Position numbers and translations under genes: made by a program
DNA from: Neorhodopirellula pilleata
GTDB lineage: Bacteria > Planctomycetota > Planctomycetia > Pirellulales > Pirellulaceae
Direction of reading: 5' to 3'
Length of the DNA: 41,248 nucleotides
NCBI RefSeq assembly: GCF_007859915.1
Contig: NZ_SJPM01000026.1
Span: 1 to 41,248, forward strand
The notes under the pieces: generated by a model
Database searches by the model: none
Seen by the model: only the letters and a program-made list of their open reading frames with translations
What the model was told of the DNA's origin: nothing
Part shown: piece after piece, positions 36,212-41,248 of the stretch
Layout: each line of letters starts with the position of its first letter
Numbering within the stretch: the stretch's first letter is position 1

Positions 36212-38554
36212 TCAACCCAAAGTGCTCGTTTCGATCGCTTCGGGGGGAGTTTCGTCTTCCGTGGCGGTGACCCCGTCGAGACGTTCGTCGTCGGTGACAC
36301 GGCGGACAACCCACCACAAGGCGAACGTAACGAACAAAATCGAAGCGATCGACGCTAAACCTTCCTGGAACAATGATTTCCGCAATTGACCGACCGGTCC
36401 CAGGACCTCCGATAACCGATACTGGACAAGCACCAGTAAGTCTGTCTCTCGGTCCCGGCGTTCGGCCGCCTGGGCATCGGTTGGGGCATGGGTGGGGGCA
36501 TCGTCCTGAGCGTATTGCGATTCGGGCAGGGTGATCGGTTGCATCGCCGCTAACCAATCGCCGGCGAACTCGCTGCCGTCTTTCGCTTGCGCCATCGGGT
36601 CGTGATAGACGGCGTCGTCCCCAGCGACCAAACGGTTCAACAGCGGCTCGGGAACTTGGTAGCGTTTTTCAGAAAGTGTTTCGCCTTCGGTCCGTTCACT
36701 ATCCATCAGTGGGTGCTGCAAAACGAGGCCCCGCAACGGTCCCTGGCGGGCTTCGATCAAAACCGCCACTTGGCTGGCTTCACGACGGCTCTGCAATAAT
36801 CGAAAGTCGCCGAGGTTGATCGTCATCACAAACACGGCGTCCACATCCGATGAACCGGATTGCGAATCACCGGGCAGGCGAATCGGGGTGCTGATAGCGA
36901 CCTTCCACAGACCCGTCGCGGTGCTCTGGAACGCCGACGACAAATGGGTGGCCTTCAGCGGTGTGATTTCATCGAGCGGCGTGGTCTTGGACAGGTCATC
37001 TCGCAGACCGTTGTAGTAGGTCCGGTAGGCGAAGTTTCGGCCCGCGCTGTCATCTTCCCGCTTCACCGGTTTGCCATACGCGATCGCGAGGATCGTGCCC
37101 TTGGCATCGCAAACGAACAACGACGCGAGTCGTTGGCGGGTTTTTCTTCGGCTTTCGTCTTCGGGCAAAGATGCGTCAGGAGTGTACAACGCCAGACGAT
37201 CTTCAAGGTATTGATTCAGCTTGAGCCGTTGTTGGGAATCCAACAGCGTGTCTCGGGCGTCGGTTTGTTTCAACGCTTGTTCCGATGATTCAGATTCACC
37301 GATCGCTTGCAATGCGGTTTCGATCGCGGGTTCCTCAAGCGTCGCTTGAAGCAGCGTTTGAAAGGATTTGCGGGAGGCTTCTTGGTTGCACAATTCGAAG
37401 TACGAATGAATCTCGGTCTCGAGCGTTTGAGCAGCGAATCGTGCGGCCAATTGGTTGCTACCGAACGCTTCGGTGCGAAGTGCGTTGGTCGCCGATTCGG
37501 TCGCCCGATCGATGCTGCGAAACGCGAACACGCACGTGGCCAACAACAACAACAACGGGCCGACGATACCGAGCAACATCAGCGGCTGACGCGTCCGCGC
37601 GGCGTCGCGACGAGCCAAGTCGTCGATCACCTGTTGCATGTTCGCATAACGATTCTTGGGATCGACCTCCAAGCATTTTTGCAAGATCCGTCGCAACGGC
37701 CGGTCGATCGAGCGTCGTGGCAATTGATCAACGGCCGGAGGCGAATTCGCAATCGCTTCTCGGTACCGTGCCAATCGTCCGGGCAGGGAACCGGCGGTAT
37801 CCAATTGCGACAACAACGACGCCTCGCGATGCGGCGCGTTGCCCGAGAGCATCCGATAGAGCAGTGCCCCGGCGGCGTAAACATCCCACCGGCTGTCGGG
37901 CGTCGAATTGAGATCGGCTTGCTCGGGTGCCATGTAAAACAAGGTGCCCATTGCCGGCGTTTGGTCATGGGACATGCGGCTTTGACCAAAGTCCGCCAAC
38001 CGTGGTTCGTTGTCCGCCGCCAAAAGAACATTGGCCGGTTTGACGTCGCAGTGCAAAACGCCTTTGCCGTGACAATGATTCAAGCCCGTGCAGATTTTTG
38101 AAAACAGGTCGACGGCTTCGCCAACGGGCAACCGGCCGCGTCGCTGCAACATTTCTTCGAGCGAACCGCCTTCAATTAGCTCCATCACGTAATACGGAGG
38201 GTCGGCGTCCCATCCGACTTCGAGAACCTGAACGACGTGTCGGTCGGCGGACAATTGGACTAGGTTTTTGACCTCCCGTGAGAGCAACGACCAATTCACA
38301 CCGCCACGGTGCAGGTAAAACTTCACCGCCACGCCACGGCCGGTATTCAAATCCCGGCCGACCCAAACTTGGCCGAACGCCCCCGCCCCGAGGAATCGTT
38401 CGACTCGCACGCCGGGGACGTCGGCCGGCGGAACGGTCGCCTGCAACGACATCCGCCGCGCCGCCGCTTGACCACCGACGCTTTGGGCTTCGGTCATCTC
38501 GGGGGTGAGGGACGATTGTTCGTTGCGGTCGTCATTGGGAAGAGAATTCGGCAT
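36212..38554 (-). CDS. Transmembrane Ser/Thr protein kinase with extracytoplasmic sensor domain
   Basis: 780 residues. The Hanks kinase spans about 50-315: GAGAFGQV (56-63), K78, E94, HCD (168-170), VKPANVLL, DFG (188-190) and the MAPEQ segment. The catalytic loop has Cys in place of the usual Arg of HRD, a non-RD kinase, implying activation without classical loop phosphorylation. TM1 (325-345) and TM2 (732-751) bracket about 385 residues outside the membrane that look like a Cache/CHASE-type ligand sensor (AIAYGKPVKREDDSAGRNFAYRTYYNGL is characteristic). The short tail is cytoplasmic. ATG 38554 is chosen as the first Met giving a family-like N-terminus; the frame is open for 86 codons upstream, but that would overlap the divergent gene's promoter. 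Confidence 0.9.
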   Translation of the reverse strand: MPNSLPNDDRNEQSSLTPEMTEAQSVGGQAAARRMSLQATVPPADVPGVRVERFLGAGAFGQVWVGRDLNTGRGVAVKFYLHRGGVNWSLLSREVKNLVQLSADRHVVQVLEVGWDADPPYYVMELIEGGSLEEMLQRRGRLPVGEAVDLFSKICTGLNHCHGKGVLHCDVKPANVLLAADNEPRLADFGQSRMSHDQTPAMGTLFYMAPEQADLNSTPDSRWDVYAAGALLYRMLSGNAPHREASLLSQLDTAGSLPGRLARYREAIANSPPAVDQLPRRSIDRPLRRILQKCLEVDPKNRYANMQQVIDDLARRDAARTRQPLMLLGIVGPLLLLLATCVFAFRSIDRATESATNALRTEAFGSNQLAARFAAQTLETEIHSYFELCNQEASRKSFQTLLQATLEEPAIETALQAIGESESSEQALKQTDARDTLLDSQQRLKLNQYLEDRLALYTPDASLPEDESRRKTRQRLASLFVCDAKGTILAIAYGKPVKREDDSAGRNFAYRTYYNGLRDDLSKTTPLDEITPLKATHLSSAFQSTATGLWKVAISTPIRLPGDSQSGSSDVDAVFVMTINLGDFRLLQSRREASQVAVLIEARQGPLRGLVLQHPLMDSERTEGETLSEKRYQVPEPLLNRLVAGDDAVYHDPMAQAKDGSEFAGDWLAAMQPITLPESQYAQDDAPTHAPTDAQAAERRDRETDLLVLVQYRLSEVLGPVGQLRKSLFQEGLASIASILFVTFALWWVVRRVTDDERLDGVTATEDETPPEAIETSTLG

Positions 38555-38674
38555 CTCACCATCATCGGATGTTTGGCCATCGGACCGCAACCGGGCGACG
38601 AAAGCGAACCGGTCAGTTAGACTGTCGCGGTAGCCAAACACTCGTTTATCCTCATCCTCTTTTCTTCGGTCGCG

Positions 38675-39409
38675 ATGTCGATTCAAGTCACCTGTCCGAG
38701 TTGCCTGAAACGGTTCCAAGTTAGCGATAAATTCGCGGGGAAAACGGGTCCGTGTCCGGCATGCAAGAAACCGATCAGGGTTCCCGACAAGGACGAACAG
38801 GTTGTTGTCCACGCCCCCGACGACGGGGCACCGAAGGATTCCAAGGGTCGCAGCGTCCTGAAGCCGATCACGATGAAGGATCCGGAGTTGACCAACCGGA
38901 TGTTGATGATCGCCGGCGGATGCGTCTTCGGCGTCGTCGCGTTAGCGCTCGGATTTCGGCTTTCCGGCGGCACTCCGCTGTGGGCCCAATTGCTCGGCAC
39001 CGTGTTGATGGCTCCGCCGCTGGTGCGGATCGGTTACGGCTTCGTTCACGATCGTGAATTAGCACCCTACACAGGCATCGAGCTTCGCAACCGTGTTCTG
39101 ATCTGCTCGGCGCTGCTTGTGGCGACTTGGATCGTTTACCTCTTTGTTCCCGCCTATGTCATGGAACTCGAAAGCCCCAAGGAAATGTCATGGACGGTCG
39201 CCGGCATCACCTTTTGCGTGATGGGCATCTTGGGGGCATTCGCCTCGGTCGCCTGTTTCGAATTGGAATTCCTATCTGGTTTGATCCACGCGTCGTTTTA
39301 TTATGCGGTCGTCATCATCACCGCCCTGATCGCCGGCGTGACGCTTGCCGGTGAAGAGCCGCTTGATCAATTCGCATGGCTCGCATTGCGCGTGTTGACT
39401 GGATCTTAA
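38675..39409 (+). CDS. Zinc-ribbon membrane protein of unknown function
   Basis: 244 residues. The N-terminal CPSCLKRF...CPACKKP pattern (C7, C10, C27, C30) is an MJ0042/zinc-ribbon-type finger, often seen at the start of planctomycete membrane proteins. A 40-residue polar linker is followed by about five membrane helices (near 72-93, 98-118, 133-155, 167-195 and 205-228). No enzymatic motif is present. It is divergent from the sensor kinase across a 120-bp gap and followed at once by the HD-domain gene. Function unknown. Confidence 0.82.
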   Translation: MSIQVTCPSCLKRFQVSDKFAGKTGPCPACKKPIRVPDKDEQVVVHAPDDGAPKDSKGRSVLKPITMKDPELTNRMLMIAGGCVFGVVALALGFRLSGGTPLWAQLLGTVLMAPPLVRIGYGFVHDRELAPYTGIELRNRVLICSALLVATWIVYLFVPAYVMELESPKEMSWTVAGITFCVMGILGAFASVACFELEFLSGLIHASFYYAVVIITALIAGVTLAGEEPLDQFAWLALRVLTGS

Positions 39410-39417
39410 AACAACCG

Positions 39418-40860
39418 ATGGTCGCTTCACTCCCTGAATTGCGGTCGGGCAACCTCGAGGTTTCCCGCGTTCGAATTCCGCCAACGATGGACGTGCCGAT
39501 CACGCCCCGCGTTCGGCGACTGCTTGATTCCGCTCCGATGCGACGTCTCGCGTCGCTCAGCCAACTCGGATTGGTGTCGTTGGTCTATCCCGGAGCCACG
39601 CATAGCCGATTGGAACATTCCCTCGGTGTGTATGCCAACGCGGTTTCACTGTTGCGACGACTTCAAGATCAGGGCCGCCAATCCGAGGTAGCCGATCCGG
39701 TCGCACAGCAAGCGTTCTTGGTAGCCGCATTGGTTCACGATGCCGGGCACTGGCCGTTTTGTCACCCGATCGAAGACATGGGCAATGCGCTAGACTACTG
39801 TGACGAGGGGCCCATCATGAAACATGAAGCTCGAGTCGACGCCATGTTGACCGATGGGCCGTTGGCGAGTTGTTTGGCCAAGGATTGGGATTGTAGCGCC
39901 GATGACGTAAGCGCGATCTTGTGCCCCAATACGATCGGGCGACGCCGCCGTTTACAAATCTCGCCGTCGAGCATCTCGTTTTATGCGAGCTGCCTGAGTG
40001 GCCCGATCGACATCGATAAACTCGACTATTTGCAGCGTGATAGCCTGCACGCGGGAGTTCCTTACGGACGCAATTTCGACGCCGAACGCTTAATCGGTTC
40101 GCTCGTCCAACATCCCCACGAACCCCGACTCGCGATCAACGAAAAAGGCCGTACCGCCGCCGAAATGATGGTCTTTGGGCGGTATGTGATGTTCAGCGAA
40201 GTGTACTGGCACCACACCGTGCGAGCGGCGACGGCGATGTTGCAACGGGTGATATTTGAATTGCACTATGCCGGACACCATGAACACGCGGTGCAGGGCA
40301 AGTCCATCGATGTGCGACATTGGGCCAATGACGACGATCAACAATGGATCGAGCGACTGCGAACCGCCGCACGCGAGAGCCAAGACGTCACCATGATTCA
40401 GTTGGTCGAAGGTTTGTTCGGTCCGACGCGTCAATTGCTCAAACGAGTCGCCCAATTCAATGCCGAGTCGGGTGATTCGATTCACTCGATGTTAGCTAGA
40501 AAACCTTACAATTGGTTGGTCGGATGTTCGAACTACCTGACCAATCGTATGAACGACGTTTTGACCAAGCCCCTTCCGTCTTCGCTGGTGTTAATCGACG
40601 CGCCGCCGGTCAAACTCGAGGTGGATATCAACATCGATGTGATCGATCGCAGTGACCGCTCGATGAAGTTGGGTGACGTATCGCCCGTCGCTTCGGTATT
40701 GGCCAATCGTCAATTCGACAATCACGTCAAACGCGTCCGAGTGTTTGTGCCCGAATCCGTCCGATCGGAGTTGCGACGTTCCACCGATGACCTCAACGGT
40801 TTAATTAGCCGCTGGTTACTCGAAGTCGTCAACGACGACTTTGGTTCGATGGAGTTCTAA
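39418..40860 (+). CDS. HD-domain phosphohydrolase (dGTPase/SAMHD1-like)
   Basis: 480 residues. HSRLEHSLGVYANA supplies the first metal-binding His, and LVHDAGHWPFCHPIED the HD pair; the later GPIDIDKLDYLQRDSLHAGV is the typical third block of dNTP-hydrolase-like HD proteins. Members cleave dNTPs to nucleoside and triphosphate or act on related nucleotides, with a divalent metal. ATG 39418 (MVASLPELRSG) is preferred because the conserved chain begins there; ATG 39376, overlapping the previous gene by 34 bp, is possible. Neither has a good ribosome-binding site. The substrate is not determinable from sequence. Confidence 0.88.
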   Translation: MVASLPELRSGNLEVSRVRIPPTMDVPITPRVRRLLDSAPMRRLASLSQLGLVSLVYPGATHSRLEHSLGVYANAVSLLRRLQDQGRQSEVADPVAQQAFLVAALVHDAGHWPFCHPIEDMGNALDYCDEGPIMKHEARVDAMLTDGPLASCLAKDWDCSADDVSAILCPNTIGRRRRLQISPSSISFYASCLSGPIDIDKLDYLQRDSLHAGVPYGRNFDAERLIGSLVQHPHEPRLAINEKGRTAAEMMVFGRYVMFSEVYWHHTVRAATAMLQRVIFELHYAGHHEHAVQGKSIDVRHWANDDDQQWIERLRTAARESQDVTMIQLVEGLFGPTRQLLKRVAQFNAESGDSIHSMLARKPYNWLVGCSNYLTNRMNDVLTKPLPSSLVLIDAPPVKLEVDINIDVIDRSDRSMKLGDVSPVASVLANRQFDNHVKRVRVFVPESVRSELRRSTDDLNGLISRWLLEVVNDDFGSMEF

Positions 40861-40884
40861 GGTCGCGTGACGAGCTGCCACTCA

Positions 40885-40922
40885 GTCATCAGCCGCAACG
40901 CAATCGCGTTACCGCTGATGAC
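40885..40922. terminator. Hairpin after the HD gene
   Basis: GTCATCAGC (40885-40893) pairs with GCTGATGAC (40914-40922), and an inner AACGC/GCGTT stem extends it with small mismatches. It begins 24 bp after the HD stop. There is no U-tract, so it is either a factor-dependent stop or part of the adjacent repeat. Confidence 0.45.
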
Positions 40923-40926
40923 AACA

Positions 40927-40986
40927 ATTAGCCGATGGGCGTTAGCCCCGGTTGGCGTCCGATTAACCGCCGCTAACGCGGTACGG
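40927..40986. repeat. Dispersed intergenic repeat, copy B (uninterrupted)
   Basis: 60 bp from ATTAGCCGATGGGCG to CGCGGTACGG, the reverse complement of copy A near 27030-27211 without the 114-bp insertion. The sequence just beyond (40987-41007) ends in AAATCAACAGCCCG, the same terminus seen at the edges of the element inserted in copy A. Confidence 0.85.
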
Positions 40987-41007
40987 CTAAATAAATCAAC
41001 AGCCCGC

Positions 41008-41248
41008 AGACAGGATCCTTGGAACCAGCCTTTCTCGTCGTCCTCAACGTGGGGTGCCTGAGAGGAACACGACGTCATCCAGGTCACTAGCGGGTTTTGG
41101 TTTACTGGCGGATACGCCCTTAACCCGCATTATTCACCAAGGACGAAATCGGTTCTGCGTTTTGAGGTTTGGCCATTGCGAAACGCAGCGAAGCGGATTG
41201 CGAGTCTGATTTTGACCGACCGCGCACAACGCCCCCCTCCCCCAGAAT
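41008..41248. other. Right-edge sequence without a supported gene
   Basis: About 240 bp to the window edge. Short open frames on either strand lack starts with ribosome-binding sites and resemble nothing known to me. The next gene probably begins beyond the window. Confidence 0.5.

Noticed and set aside
37307..38101. 264-codon plus-strand frame opposite the sensor kinase
   Set aside because: Antisense to the kinase catalytic domain and TM1; shadow frame.

Overview
The window reads as a piece of chromosome from a planctomycete of the Pirellulaceae, most like Rhodopirellula or its relatives. No 16S or marker tree was available, so this rests on content: an ECF-type sigma factor overlapping a giant Ser/Thr kinase, a second sensor kinase, a membrane leucine-rich-repeat protein, a cyclic-nucleotide-domain/ferredoxin fusion, an unusually long SecA, an LPS (Kdo transferase) gene, a Tat-exported sugar-isomerase-like protein, moderate GC, and intergenic repeats of a style I remember from Rhodopirellula. 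There are no rRNA or tRNA genes, no CRISPR array and no prophage.

Layout. (1) 219-5202, plus strand: a tightly overlapping three-gene unit encoding a cNMP-domain/4x[4Fe-4S] protein, a di-haem b-type membrane protein and a membrane-anchored decahaem cytochrome c. Together they look like a cytoplasm-membrane-periplasm electron conduit. (2) 5334-10564, minus strand: a GntR/YtrA-type repressor, ABC ATPase, large ABC-2 permease and an unknown membrane-anchored protein, all translationally coupled. A sigma70-like promoter with a perfect operator palindrome over its -10 lies in front. (3) 10814-13435, minus: a Tat-exported TIM-barrel protein and a WecA/MraY-like glycan initiator. (4) 13901-16345, minus: an SNF2 ATPase directly behind an unknown 207-residue protein. 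(5) 16665-22530, plus: LOG-family protein, YgfZ-like protein, sigma factor and giant kinase with TPR tail, with three overlapping or nearly abutting junctions. (6) 22588-33427, minus: LRR protein, waaA, secA, a Nif3/DUF34 protein and zwf. (7) 33532-34775: an IS630-family element with both inverted repeats, TA duplication and a -1 frameshift site. (8) 34775-38554, minus: a secreted M14 carboxypeptidase whose stop codon is supplied by the IS end, and a transmembrane sensor kinase. (9) 38675-40860, plus: a zinc-ribbon membrane protein and an HD-domain phosphohydrolase.

Non-coding structure is rich. A 60-bp dispersed repeat occurs at 27030-27211 and, inverted, at 40927-40986. The first copy is split by a 114-bp hairpin element flanked by an 8-bp duplication, and the second copy shows the uninterrupted target. 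Three-way or double-stem folds sit at 5244-5297 and 36123-36167, and a perfect palindrome lies between divergent genes at 16382-16401.

The best candidates for under-described biology are the electron-transfer unit at the left end, the four-gene repressor/transporter operon with its unknown fourth protein, and the nested hairpin element.
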